From an uncultured Acetobacteraceae bacterium (lineage in GTDB: Bacteria > Pseudomonadota > Alphaproteobacteria > Acetobacterales > Acetobacteraceae): a stretch of DNA of 64,000 nt. Shown here one piece after another: positions 25,632 to 34,260 of the stretch (the first letter of the stretch is position 1; the number at the start of each line of letters is the position of its first letter). The stretch covers positions 1-64,000 of the forward strand of contig CALTUD010000004.1 in the NCBI GenBank assembly GCA_943912335.1, in the 5' to 3' direction. The notes under the pieces are model-generated. The model was not told the origin of the DNA and made no database searches. It saw only the letters and a list, made by a program, of their open reading frames with translations. The position numbers and the translations under genes were made by a program.

Positions 25632-26621
25632 ATGGGATCGATGGAATACGCCAATCTGGGGCGCACGGGCCTGTCCGTCTCGCGCCTGTGTCTCGGCTGC
25701 ATGACCTATGGCGAGCCGAAGCGCGGCAACCACGAATGGACGCTGGACGAAGAGGCGAGCCGGCCTTTCATCCGCGAGGCGATCGAGGCCGGGATCAATT
25801 TCTTCGATACGGCGAACGTTTATTCGCTGGGGTCGAGCGAGGAGATCGTCGGACGGGCGCTGCGCGATTTCGCCCGTCGCGACGAGATCGTGCTGGCGAC
25901 CAAGGTGCATGGCGAGATGCGTCCGGGGCCGAATGGCGGCGGTCTGTCGCGCAAGGCGATCCTGGCCGAGATCGACAACAGTTTGCGCCGTCTGGGGACG
26001 GACTACGTGGATCTCTATCAGATCCATCGCTTCGATCCGCACACGCCGATCGAGGAGACCGTTGAAGCGCTGCATGACGTGGTGAAGGCCGGCAAGGCCC
26101 GCTACATCGGCGCGTCGTCGATGTTCGCGTGGCAGTTCTGCAAGGCGCTGATGCTCGCCGAGCGGCATGGCTGGACGCGGTTCGTGTCGATGCAGAACCA
26201 CGTGAACCTGCTCTATCGCGAGGAGGAGCGGGAGATGATGGGGTTGTGCGTGGAGGAAGGGATCGGCGTGATCCCGTGGAGCCCGCTGGCGCGTGGGCGT
26301 CTGGCGCGGGCGAGCGGCGAGGGCGGCACGGCCCGTGCGGAGACCGACGCGTTCTCGCGCAAGCTCTACGCCGCGACGGACGAGGCCGATCGCCGGGTGA
26401 TCGATGCGGTGGGGCAGGTGGCGGAGGAGCTGGACGCCACGCGTGCCGCGGTGTCGCTGGCGTGGCTGCTGGGCAAGCCGGGTGTGACGGCGCCGATCAT
26501 CGGTGCGTCGAAGCCGCATCACCTGAAGGATGCTCTGGCGTCACTGACGCTGCGATTGTCGGCGGAGCAGGTGGCGCGGCTGGAGCGGAACTACGTGCCG
26601 CACGCCGTGGCGGGGTTCTAG
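25632..26621 (+). CDS. Aldo/keto reductase
   Basis: A 329-residue NADPH-dependent oxidoreductase with a TIM-barrel. Family motifs are GRTGLSVSRLCLGCMTYG, the catalytic aspartate and tyrosine in INFFDTANVYSLGSSEE, the lysine in VLATKVHGEM, the histidine in DLYQIHRFDPHTPIEET, and the cofactor loop VTAPIIGASKPHHL. The start at 25632 has GAAGG five bases upstream; ATG 25641 is an alternative. It follows pdxJ by eight bases. Some aldo/keto reductases reduce pyridoxal, which would fit the operon, but sequence alone does not show this. Confidence 0.9.
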   Translation: MGSMEYANLGRTGLSVSRLCLGCMTYGEPKRGNHEWTLDEEASRPFIREAIEAGINFFDTANVYSLGSSEEIVGRALRDFARRDEIVLATKVHGEMRPGPNGGGLSRKAILAEIDNSLRRLGTDYVDLYQIHRFDPHTPIEETVEALHDVVKAGKARYIGASSMFAWQFCKALMLAERHGWTRFVSMQNHVNLLYREEEREMMGLCVEEGIGVIPWSPLARGRLARASGEGGTARAETDAFSRKLYAATDEADRRVIDAVGQVAEELDATRAAVSLAWLLGKPGVTAPIIGASKPHHLKDALASLTLRLSAEQVARLERNYVPHAVAGF

Positions 26622-26801
26622 CGCGGCGCCCGCTCCCCGATCGTTCTGACGAATATCCCGATCGGCCGGATGGGTCCGCTCGGTCGGACCATGCTCCGGG
26701 GGGATCTAACCGCCTTTTGAAGCGGTCGTTTGACTGAGGAATGGTGCCGGGCCGCTTTCCGGGTGTATCGTCCCGGCAAGGGAAGCGAAAAGCGGCCGAC
26801 A

Positions 26802-28661
26802 ATGAGAATAATCGTCCATTCCACGGTCGCCGACCGGACCATAAAGGGTTCGCTCGGGACCGAAGACTACAGCTACTATTTCGTGCGGCTGTTCTTCTCC
26901 GAAGCGCTGCGCCGGTTCGCCGATGTGGTCGAGGTGTCGGACCCGGCCACGGAGGTCGATCCGATCTTTGCCGCGTCGGAAGCGGCAGGCGAACCCTGCC
27001 TGTTCCTGTCCTTCGCGCCGCCGCAGAAGACGGTGCTGGGCCTGCGTTGTCCCGTGGTGCCCGTGTTCGCATGGGAATTCAGCACCATTCCCAACGAGGT
27101 CTGGGGCGACGACATCCGCAACGATTGGCGCGCGGTGTTCGCCGTCAGCGCGGGCGCGATCGCGCTGTCGTCCTACACGGTCCGGATCGTGCAGCAGGCG
27201 ATGGGACAGGACTACCCGATCGTGGCGGTTCCGGCGCCGGTGTTCGAGCGCTACCGGCGCGAGGGCGGCCGGGCTCTGGACGAACGCGTGACGCTTCGCA
27301 TCGTCGGCACGGTGCTGGATACCGCCCGGATCGCGGCGTTCCGTTCCGCGCCGGTCTGGCCTCCCGAGCCGGTCGCGCCGCTTCTGACGCCGGGACCGCT
27401 GCCGGCGCTGATCCTGCCGGTCGTCGCCGAGCCGGTTGAAGTGGCGCCGGCCGAACCGGAGCCGATGGCGCCGGAGGATGCGTCGCCTTGTGTCGCCGAC
27501 CAGGCGGTGGCGGAACACGATGCCGCGGTGGCGGAGCCGGTCGGGATGGGTTCGGTCGAGACGGGTCCGGGCGGCCTGGTGCCAGAACGGATCGACTGGC
27601 GCCGCCGGGCGCAGATCACCAAGCATTTCGGCCTCGAATGGTATCGGCTCGCCGTTCGCGATCTGCTGCCGCGCCCATTGCGATCGGCGAACGCGCTGGC
27701 GGGCCGCACGATGTATCGCACCTATCGTTTGCTGCGATCGCGCCATGCCGTGCTGGTTCCGGCGGGTGAAGGCGGGCTGGGTCTCGGCAACGCGATGCTG
27801 TCGCCGGACGAAAGCCTGGTGACGGTCGAGGCGCAGCCTGACCCGATGATCGCCGTTACCGGCGCTTCCGAAGACGGGGTGCTTCCGGTGCAGGGCGCCG
27901 AAGCGACGCCGGACGACGACGCGCCGTCCGCGACGAGTGTTTCCGTGGCGCGACCGAGCCCGGCGCCGCTCGAGACGCCGGTGCCCGTGGCGCATGTCGC
28001 TCTGGACGGGGTGGTGTTCACGACCATGTTCTCGCCCCGGGACGGGCGCAAGAACTGGAGCGACATCGTCATCGCCTTCTGCTGGGCCTTTCGCGACACG
28101 CCGGATGCCACGCTGGTGATCAAGATCGTGTCGCCGGACTACGCGTACGAGGCCAATCTGCGCCAGATGCTGAGCGAGCTGTCGCCGTTCCGCTGCCGGG
28201 TCGTGGTGCTGCACGGTTTTCTGGAAACCGAGGACTACCGGGCGTTGATCGCGTCCACGACCTTCTACGTCAACGCGTCGCATTGCGAAGGTCTGTGCCT
28301 GCCGGTGCTGGAGTTCATGAGCGCGGGCGTGCCGGCGATCGCGCCGGACCATACTGCGTTCGAGGATTACGTGACGCCAGACAACGCGTTCGTGATCCCG
28401 TCCGGGATCGAGAACACGGTGTGGCCGTTCGACGGGCGCGACCTGTTCCGAACCACGCGATACCGGATCGACTGGAACGCGCTGATGCTGTCCTTCCGTG
28501 AGGCCTATCGCGTCGCGCGGGACGAGCCGGAGCGTCGTGCGGCGATGTCGGAGAATGCGCGCGAGACCATGGCGGGATTCTGCGCGATGGATCGCGTGGA
28601 GGGCGCCTTGCGGAATTTCCTGGAAGCCCGGGCCGCAACCGAGCTGGAGCGTGCGGCATGA
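26802..28661 (+). CDS. Glycosyltransferase (GT4-like) with large central insertion
   Basis: A 619-residue protein. The N-terminal part (PVFAWEFSTIPNEVWGDD, about residues 88-105) and the C-terminal part match the next gene along their whole length, and the C-terminal half looks like a GT4-type donor-binding domain: FSPRDGRKNWSDIV and NASHCEGLCLPVLEFMSAG, the latter an E-x7-E-like motif. Between them lie about 230 extra residues rich in Pro, Ala, Val and Glu, with an Arg-rich segment near the middle (LEWYRLAVRDLLPRPLRS). The ATG at 26802 is used because the homologous gene starts at the same point. The sugar and acceptor are unknown; the context is surface polysaccharide. Confidence 0.8.
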   Translation: MRIIVHSTVADRTIKGSLGTEDYSYYFVRLFFSEALRRFADVVEVSDPATEVDPIFAASEAAGEPCLFLSFAPPQKTVLGLRCPVVPVFAWEFSTIPNEVWGDDIRNDWRAVFAVSAGAIALSSYTVRIVQQAMGQDYPIVAVPAPVFERYRREGGRALDERVTLRIVGTVLDTARIAAFRSAPVWPPEPVAPLLTPGPLPALILPVVAEPVEVAPAEPEPMAPEDASPCVADQAVAEHDAAVAEPVGMGSVETGPGGLVPERIDWRRRAQITKHFGLEWYRLAVRDLLPRPLRSANALAGRTMYRTYRLLRSRHAVLVPAGEGGLGLGNAMLSPDESLVTVEAQPDPMIAVTGASEDGVLPVQGAEATPDDDAPSATSVSVARPSPAPLETPVPVAHVALDGVVFTTMFSPRDGRKNWSDIVIAFCWAFRDTPDATLVIKIVSPDYAYEANLRQMLSELSPFRCRVVVLHGFLETEDYRALIASTTFYVNASHCEGLCLPVLEFMSAGVPAIAPDHTAFEDYVTPDNAFVIPSGIENTVWPFDGRDLFRTTRYRIDWNALMLSFREAYRVARDEPERRAAMSENARETMAGFCAMDRVEGALRNFLEARAATELERAA

Positions 28662-29986
28662 TCGTCCTGGTCCATTCCGAAACCGACGATTCGAGCCTGA
28701 TGAGCAATCTCGGCCAGGCCGAGTATTCGTACTATTTCGTGCGTCGTGCCTTCCAGCCAGTGCTGGAACGGCTGGGCATCGTGGTGCCGGTGCGCAACCC
28801 GGCCCGCGACGTGCGGGCGATCGCGGCCAATGCCGAGCAGCATGGCGAGAGCTGCGTGTTCCTGTCGTTCGCCGCTCCGCACAACACGCCGCTGGGCTTG
28901 CCCTGTCCGACCATTCCCGTGTTCGCCTGGGAGTTCGACACCCTGCCCAACGAGGTGTGGGACGACGATCCGCGCAACGATTGGCGGTTCGTGCTCGAAC
29001 GGACCGGCCGCGCCATCACCCATTCCGGTTCCGCCGTGAACGCGACCCGGGCGGCGATGGGGGCGGCGTATCCGATCGAGAGCATTCCGGCACCCGTGTG
29101 GGATCGCCACGCCGCCTTGTATCGCGCGGCGACCGATGGGCCGGTTCTGACGCGCGGCGTGCGTTTCAGTGTCGCCGGCCGGCTGATCGACACGCGCACG
29201 GTCGATCTGTCGCTCTACAATTCGCCGACGCGTCGCGCCTTCGGCTTCGCGCCTCTGCCGGAACCGCCTGCGAGCGGCACCAGCCTGTTGCGGCTGGACG
29301 GCGTGGTGTTCTGCACGGTGTTCAACCCCAATGACGGGCGCAAGAACTGGCTCGACATGATCGGGGCGTTCGTCTGGGCGCTGCGCGATCAGGCGGATGC
29401 GACGCTGGTGTTGAAGCTGACGCATCGCGAGCCGGACAACGCGATCAGCGCGATCCTGGAAACGCTGTGCAAGCTGACCCCGTTCTTTTGTCGCGTGGTT
29501 CTGATCGACGGCTATCTGGAAGACGAGGATTACCGTCGTCTGATCGAAGCGACCACCTTCACGGTGAACACCTCGCATGGCGAGGGGCAGTGTCTGCCGC
29601 TGATGGAGTTCATGAGCGCCGGCAAGCCGGCCGTGACCCCCGACCATACGGCGATGGCCGACTACATCACCGATCGCAACGCGTTCATCGTGGCCTCGGC
29701 ACCGGAGCCGACCGCGTGGCCGCATGATCCGCGCAACGCGTACCGGACGTTGCGGCAGCGCTTGCGGTTCGAATCCCTCGTGCAGGCCTATGCGGACGCG
29801 TTCCGCGTGGCGAAGCGCGATCCGCGTCGCTATGCCGCGATGTCGGAGGCGGCTCACCAGGCTCTGGGCGCGCATTGCTCGGAAGCGGAGGCGCTGCGCA
29901 AGCTGCGGCCGATCCTGTCCGTGCCGCCCGTCCGCGATCTGTCGCCGCGCGAACGGCCCGCCGTGCCCGGTGTGGTCGGATTGTGA
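28658..29986 (+). CDS. Glycosyltransferase (GT4-like), paralogue of upstream gene
   Basis: A 442-residue protein paralogous to the preceding gene but without its central insertion. Shared landmarks are AEYSYYFVRRAF, PVFAWEFDTLPNEVWDDD, FNPNDGRKNWLDMI and NTSHGEGQCLPLMEFMSAG with the E-x7-E-like motif. Its ATG overlaps the upstream stop by four bases (28658-28661), and its own stop is overlapped by the GTG of the acyltransferase gene, so three genes are coupled. It is probably a cytoplasmic enzyme that adds a sugar to a lipid-linked or surface glycan. Confidence 0.85.
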   Translation: MIVLVHSETDDSSLMSNLGQAEYSYYFVRRAFQPVLERLGIVVPVRNPARDVRAIAANAEQHGESCVFLSFAAPHNTPLGLPCPTIPVFAWEFDTLPNEVWDDDPRNDWRFVLERTGRAITHSGSAVNATRAAMGAAYPIESIPAPVWDRHAALYRAATDGPVLTRGVRFSVAGRLIDTRTVDLSLYNSPTRRAFGFAPLPEPPASGTSLLRLDGVVFCTVFNPNDGRKNWLDMIGAFVWALRDQADATLVLKLTHREPDNAISAILETLCKLTPFFCRVVLIDGYLEDEDYRRLIEATTFTVNTSHGEGQCLPLMEFMSAGKPAVTPDHTAMADYITDRNAFIVASAPEPTAWPHDPRNAYRTLRQRLRFESLVQAYADAFRVAKRDPRRYAAMSEAAHQALGAHCSEAEALRKLRPILSVPPVRDLSPRERPAVPGVVGL

Positions 29987-31182
29987 GCGTGCCGGCCGGC
30001 GAACGGGTCGCCGTTCCGGCACCGTTCGCGATCGAGAGCGGTCAGCCGAGCCGGCGCATCGCCGATATCGAGGTGCTGCGTGCGCTGGCCGTCTCGATGG
30101 TGTTGTACGAGCACATGCCGCTGAATCTCGTGTTCTGGCACAGCGAGGCCTTGTGGGGCGTGTCGGCGTTTCTGCGCGGATGGGTCGGGGTGGACCTGTT
30201 TTTCGCCATTTCCGGGTTCGTGATCGCGCGGAGCCTGCTGCCGATTTTGGTCAACGAGCGCGACACCACCGCCTTCGTGTTGCAGACGGCCCGGTTCTGG
30301 TTGCGGCGGGCATGGCGGCTGTTGCCGACCGCGTGGCTATGGCTGGTAGTGCCGCTGCTGTTGTGCGTCGTCTGGAACCGGAGCGGCGTGCTGTACGACG
30401 TCAGGGCCAATTTCGCCGCGCTGGTGGCCAGCGTGATGGATGTGGCCAATTTCCGGGTCGGTGCCCTGTATGGGGTGAAGCCGATCGGGGTGGCGTTTCC
30501 GTATTGGAGTTTGTCCCTGGAGGAGCAGTTCTATCTGCTGCTGCCGGTGGCGGTCTTCCTGTTCCGGCGCTGGCTGGCCTTGCCGCTTCTGGTCCTGGTG
30601 GTGCTGCAGTTCGACAGCGGAGTCACCACGACCGGCATGATGGTGCGTCCGGGGGCGATCAGCCTGGGCGTTCTGCTGGCGATGTGGGAGGGGAGCGAGA
30701 GCTGGCGGCTGCTCGCGCCGTCGGTTCTGGGGCGGAACCGTGCCGCGCGCTGGTTCGCCGTCGGCGGGCTCGTGTTCCTGCTGATGGCGGTGGGGATCGA
30801 CGGGAACTATATCAGCCAGTGCCGGGTCGGTCTGATCGCGATCCTGTCCGGGGTTCTGGTGTGGCTTGCCTCCTACGGGCGGGGCTACGTGTGCGCGCCC
30901 GGTTGGCTGCGCCGGCCTTTGCTGTGGCTGGCCGCGCGGTCCTACGCGATCTACGTGATCCATGTCCCGGTTTATCTGTCGTTCCACGAGTTCTGGTTTC
31001 GGTGGCGGCCGGGGACGGCGCCGCATGGATGGGTGGCGGGGATCTATGTTACGATCGCGCTCGCAACGATCGGCCTGCTGGCGTGGTTGAACGACATGGT
31101 GTTCGCCGACCGTTTGCGCCGCCATGGCGCTGTCGTGGCGGCGAGGCTGGGGGCGGCGCGTCTTGCGTCTCCACGGGGGTGA
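29983..31182 (+). CDS. Acyltransferase family 3 membrane protein (OafA-like)
   Basis: A 399-residue integral membrane protein with about ten helices, of the acyltransferase-3 family that O-acylates surface sugars. Diagnostic strings are IADIEVLRALAVSMVLYEH, GWVGVDLFFAISGFVIARSL, RFWLRRAWRLLPTAW, YWSLSLEEQFYLLLP and the C-terminal RSYAIYVIHVPVYL. The GTG at 29983 overlaps the upstream glycosyltransferase stop as GTGA; a second GTG at 29989 is an alternative. The context suggests acetylation of the glycan made by the neighbouring glycosyltransferases. Confidence 0.9.
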   Translation: MSVPAGERVAVPAPFAIESGQPSRRIADIEVLRALAVSMVLYEHMPLNLVFWHSEALWGVSAFLRGWVGVDLFFAISGFVIARSLLPILVNERDTTAFVLQTARFWLRRAWRLLPTAWLWLVVPLLLCVVWNRSGVLYDVRANFAALVASVMDVANFRVGALYGVKPIGVAFPYWSLSLEEQFYLLLPVAVFLFRRWLALPLLVLVVLQFDSGVTTTGMMVRPGAISLGVLLAMWEGSESWRLLAPSVLGRNRAARWFAVGGLVFLLMAVGIDGNYISQCRVGLIAILSGVLVWLASYGRGYVCAPGWLRRPLLWLAARSYAIYVIHVPVYLSFHEFWFRWRPGTAPHGWVAGIYVTIALATIGLLAWLNDMVFADRLRRHGAVVAARLGAARLASPRG

Positions 31183-31257
31183 GGGCAACCTGATTCCTGG
31201 GCGTACGGAACCGCCAGGCCCCGATCTTGCCCGAGACGGCTGGGGATTGTTGGGACG

Positions 31258-34200
31258 ATGGACGAGGGCCGGCAGGTGACGGAGGATCGGGCGGAGCAGG
31301 CCGCAGCACCGCTGCGTGTTGCGGCATGGCGCGCGTTCGATCCGGTCTGGTATCTCGCGCGCCATCCGGATGCGGCTCAGCACATGGAGCGTCTCGGCAT
31401 TGCCGATGTGGAGGCGTACTACTGGCAGTATGGCGCCGGGCTCGGGCATTCGCCGAACATCTTCTTCGACGAGAACTATTATCTTTCCATCTATCCCGAC
31501 GTGGCCGCGCATGTCGCTGCCGGCGGTGCGCCGTGCGGGTTCGCGCATTATCTGACGCACGGGTTCAGCAGCCGTTCGCCGCATTGGTTGTTCGACGAGC
31601 AGCGCTATCGGAGCATCCATCCCGATCTCGGCGATCCGAACGAGCCGCCGCCGGGTTTCGTGAACGGTTACGACCATTACATCGACCATGGCGACCGCGA
31701 GGGCCGCTCGGGACATTGCTTCTTTGACAAGGCTTTGTATGACGCCAATGTTCAGGAAGCGCCGGAGGTGGCCGAGCTGCCGGGCGGCCCGATGCAGCGC
31801 TTTCTGCGATCCGGTGGAGCTGCCGGCAGCATCGCCCGCCTGTCCTGGTATTTCGATCCCGACTGGTATCTTCGGACATATCCGGAAGTCGCCGGCGAAG
31901 TGCGCAACGGGGCGTGGTCGTCCGCCTTGCATCATTATCTCGGCAACCGTCTGCCGTGGCGCTATTCCCCCAATCCCTGGTTTTCCGAGGATTTCTATAC
32001 TGCCGCCTATCCGGACGTGGTGCGCGAGATCGGTGACGGCCGTTTCCGCAATGGATACGACCATTTTCTCCGTTTCGGTGCTGCGGAGGGACGCCGTCCG
32101 CATCAGGATGTCGATCTCGCCCGGCATCTGATCAACCCCAAGGTTCGCGCTTCCCTGAAAGCGGTGCAGTTTCGCGATGCATTCGCGCACTGGGTCGCCA
32201 ACCGCACGCAGAATCCGGACGTATCCTTCGCGGATTTCGATGCGGAGCAGCACGACAAGGAGACGTTCTGTCGCATGGCCGAGAAGCGGCTTGCGCAGTT
32301 CGCGCGCGGTGGTCTCGACTTCACCGTGGAGGGAGTGCCCGAACTCAGCGTCATCGTCGTGGTGCATAATCGCTTCGCCTTGACGATGACCGCCCTGGGT
32401 TCGCTTCGCGCCAACTTCCCTGGTCCTATCGAGCTGATCCTGGTGGATTCGGGTTCGACCGATCGGTCCGTGATGCTTGACCGTGTGTTGGTGGGCGCCA
32501 AGCGGCTCCGGTTCGAGGAGAATCTGGGTTTTCTGCTGGGGTGCAATGCGGCGCTCGCCCATGTCACCGCGCCGGCGGTCTTGTTTCTGAACAACGATGT
32601 CGTGCTCGGGCACGATGCCATCAGGCGCGCTTTGGCGCGTTTGCTCGGCCGGCACGGCGTGGGTGCGGTGGGCGGAAAAGTGATCCGCACCAACGGAATG
32701 TTGCAGGAGGCGGGTTGTATCGTTTGGCGCAACGGCGCCACCAGCGGTTTCATGCGGGACGGTGATCCGGACTCGCCGGAAGCGAATGTCGTTCGTGACG
32801 TGGATTTCTGTTCCGGCGCCTTTCTGCTGGTGCGTGCCGATTGCTTGTTTCGCCTGGGCGGGTTCGACGAGGCGTTTGCGCCGGCCTATTACGAGGAAAC
32901 CGACCTCTGCGTGCGGCTGCACAAGGCCGGATACCGGGTGCTCTACGATCCGGCGATCGTGATCGAGCATCTCGAATACGGCACGTCCGGCATTCTGCAA
33001 TCGGAAGATCTGATCGCGCGTAATCACGAGATCTTCGTCAGCAAGCACGAGGATTGGCTGCGCGACAAATTCGACCATGCCGACGGCGCGGCGCTTGCGG
33101 CCAGCCGGCCGGGCGCGTCCGCGGGACGCATTCTGTTCATCGAGGACCAGGTGCCCTTGCGGACGATCGGCGCCGGATTCGTGCGGTCGAACGACCTGGT
33201 CCATTGCATGGCCGCATCGGGCTATGCCGTTACCGTTTTCCCGTTGTTCCCTTCGGGGCTCGCGCTCTTCGATGTTCTACGGGCCTTCCCGGACGACGTC
33301 GAAATCGTTTTCGACCGGGGCCTGGAGGATCTGCCGGAGTTCCTGCAGCAGCGGGCGGGTTTCTTCGATCTGATCTGGGTTGGTCGTACGCATAATCTGC
33401 ATCGGCTGCGCGAAACGTTCGACGAGGCCGGTGCGGCCATTCCCGAACGCGGCCTGATCCTCGATACCGAAGCCGTTGCGGCGCCGCGGACGGTCGAACA
33501 GGCACGGCTTCTGGGCCTGCCGCTGTCCGGAACGCTGCCGGAGATGCTGGTGGAGGAGTTGGAGCCAGCCCGTCTTTGCGAGCGCGTGATTGCGGTGAAC
33601 GAGGTCGACGCCAGCCTGATCCGCCAGACCGGGATCGAGACCGTGGACATCCTGGGGCATATGCAGACGCCGCGCCCGACCGGCAGGCACTGGCACGAGC
33701 GTTCCGGTGTGTTGTTCGTGGGCGCGCTGCATGACCAGGCAGCACCGAATTTCGATAGTCTGATCTGGTTCGTCTCCGAGGTGCTGCCGGTTCTCGACCC
33801 GCTTCTGCCGCCGGATGCGCGCGTGACGGTTGCCGGGTTCGTCGCGCCAGGGTTGGATGTGGCGCCCTTGCGGCATCCGCGCGTGGATCTTCTCGGCCCC
33901 GTCGAGGATCTCGAGCCTCTCTACGAGCGCCATCGCGTTTTCATCGCGCCGACGCGCTTTGCCGGCGGTATCCCGTTCAAGCTGCACGAAGCGGCGTCGT
34001 ATGGTCTGCCGGTCGTGGCCAGCGCGACGTTGTGTCGCCAGACCGGATGGGTCGATGGTGAGGATATCCTCTGCGCCGGCACCGATGACGCCGAACGTTT
34101 CGCGACGCGGGTTCTTTCTCTTCACGATGACGAAACTCTCTGGTGCAGGCTGCGTGAAGCCGCTTTGTCCCGCATCAGGCTGGAGCACGATCCGATGAGC

Positions 34201-34260
34201 TATCAGGCGGCGCTGGAGGATATCCTCGATGGCGCGATGCGCTCTGCGCGGCCGGCATGA
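31258..34260 (+). CDS. Bifunctional glycosyltransferase (YPDV repeats + GT2 + GT4)
   Basis: A 1000-residue multidomain protein. Residues 27-285 hold about five or six copies of a repeat with core 'FD...YL..YPDV' and 'HYL.HG..EGR' (for example FFDENYYLSIYPDVA at 69-83 and WYFDPDWYLRTYPEVA at 197-212). A GT2 domain follows at about 360-610 (ELSVIVVVHNRF, LVDSGSTDRS, FLNNDVVLG, YYEETDLCVRLHKAGYRV). A GT4-type domain ends the protein at about 618-985 (RILFIEDQVPLRTIGAG, VLFVGALHDQAAPNFDS, PFKLHEAASYGLPVVAS). Two transferases in one chain suggest sequential addition of two sugars. Its stop overlaps the next start by four bases. Confidence 0.88.
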   Translation: MDEGRQVTEDRAEQAAAPLRVAAWRAFDPVWYLARHPDAAQHMERLGIADVEAYYWQYGAGLGHSPNIFFDENYYLSIYPDVAAHVAAGGAPCGFAHYLTHGFSSRSPHWLFDEQRYRSIHPDLGDPNEPPPGFVNGYDHYIDHGDREGRSGHCFFDKALYDANVQEAPEVAELPGGPMQRFLRSGGAAGSIARLSWYFDPDWYLRTYPEVAGEVRNGAWSSALHHYLGNRLPWRYSPNPWFSEDFYTAAYPDVVREIGDGRFRNGYDHFLRFGAAEGRRPHQDVDLARHLINPKVRASLKAVQFRDAFAHWVANRTQNPDVSFADFDAEQHDKETFCRMAEKRLAQFARGGLDFTVEGVPELSVIVVVHNRFALTMTALGSLRANFPGPIELILVDSGSTDRSVMLDRVLVGAKRLRFEENLGFLLGCNAALAHVTAPAVLFLNNDVVLGHDAIRRALARLLGRHGVGAVGGKVIRTNGMLQEAGCIVWRNGATSGFMRDGDPDSPEANVVRDVDFCSGAFLLVRADCLFRLGGFDEAFAPAYYEETDLCVRLHKAGYRVLYDPAIVIEHLEYGTSGILQSEDLIARNHEIFVSKHEDWLRDKFDHADGAALAASRPGASAGRILFIEDQVPLRTIGAGFVRSNDLVHCMAASGYAVTVFPLFPSGLALFDVLRAFPDDVEIVFDRGLEDLPEFLQQRAGFFDLIWVGRTHNLHRLRETFDEAGAAIPERGLILDTEAVAAPRTVEQARLLGLPLSGTLPEMLVEELEPARLCERVIAVNEVDASLIRQTGIETVDILGHMQTPRPTGRHWHERSGVLFVGALHDQAAPNFDSLIWFVSEVLPVLDPLLPPDARVTVAGFVAPGLDVAPLRHPRVDLLGPVEDLEPLYERHRVFIAPTRFAGGIPFKLHEAASYGLPVVASATLCRQTGWVDGEDILCAGTDDAERFATRVLSLHDDETLWCRLREAALSRIRLEHDPMSYQAALEDILDGAMRSARPA

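Noticed and set aside
29760..29780. TTCGAATCCC as a second copy of the tRNA-Ser T-arm (attachment site)
   Set aside because: It lies inside a glycosyltransferase reading frame, matches only about ten bases and has no tRNA context.
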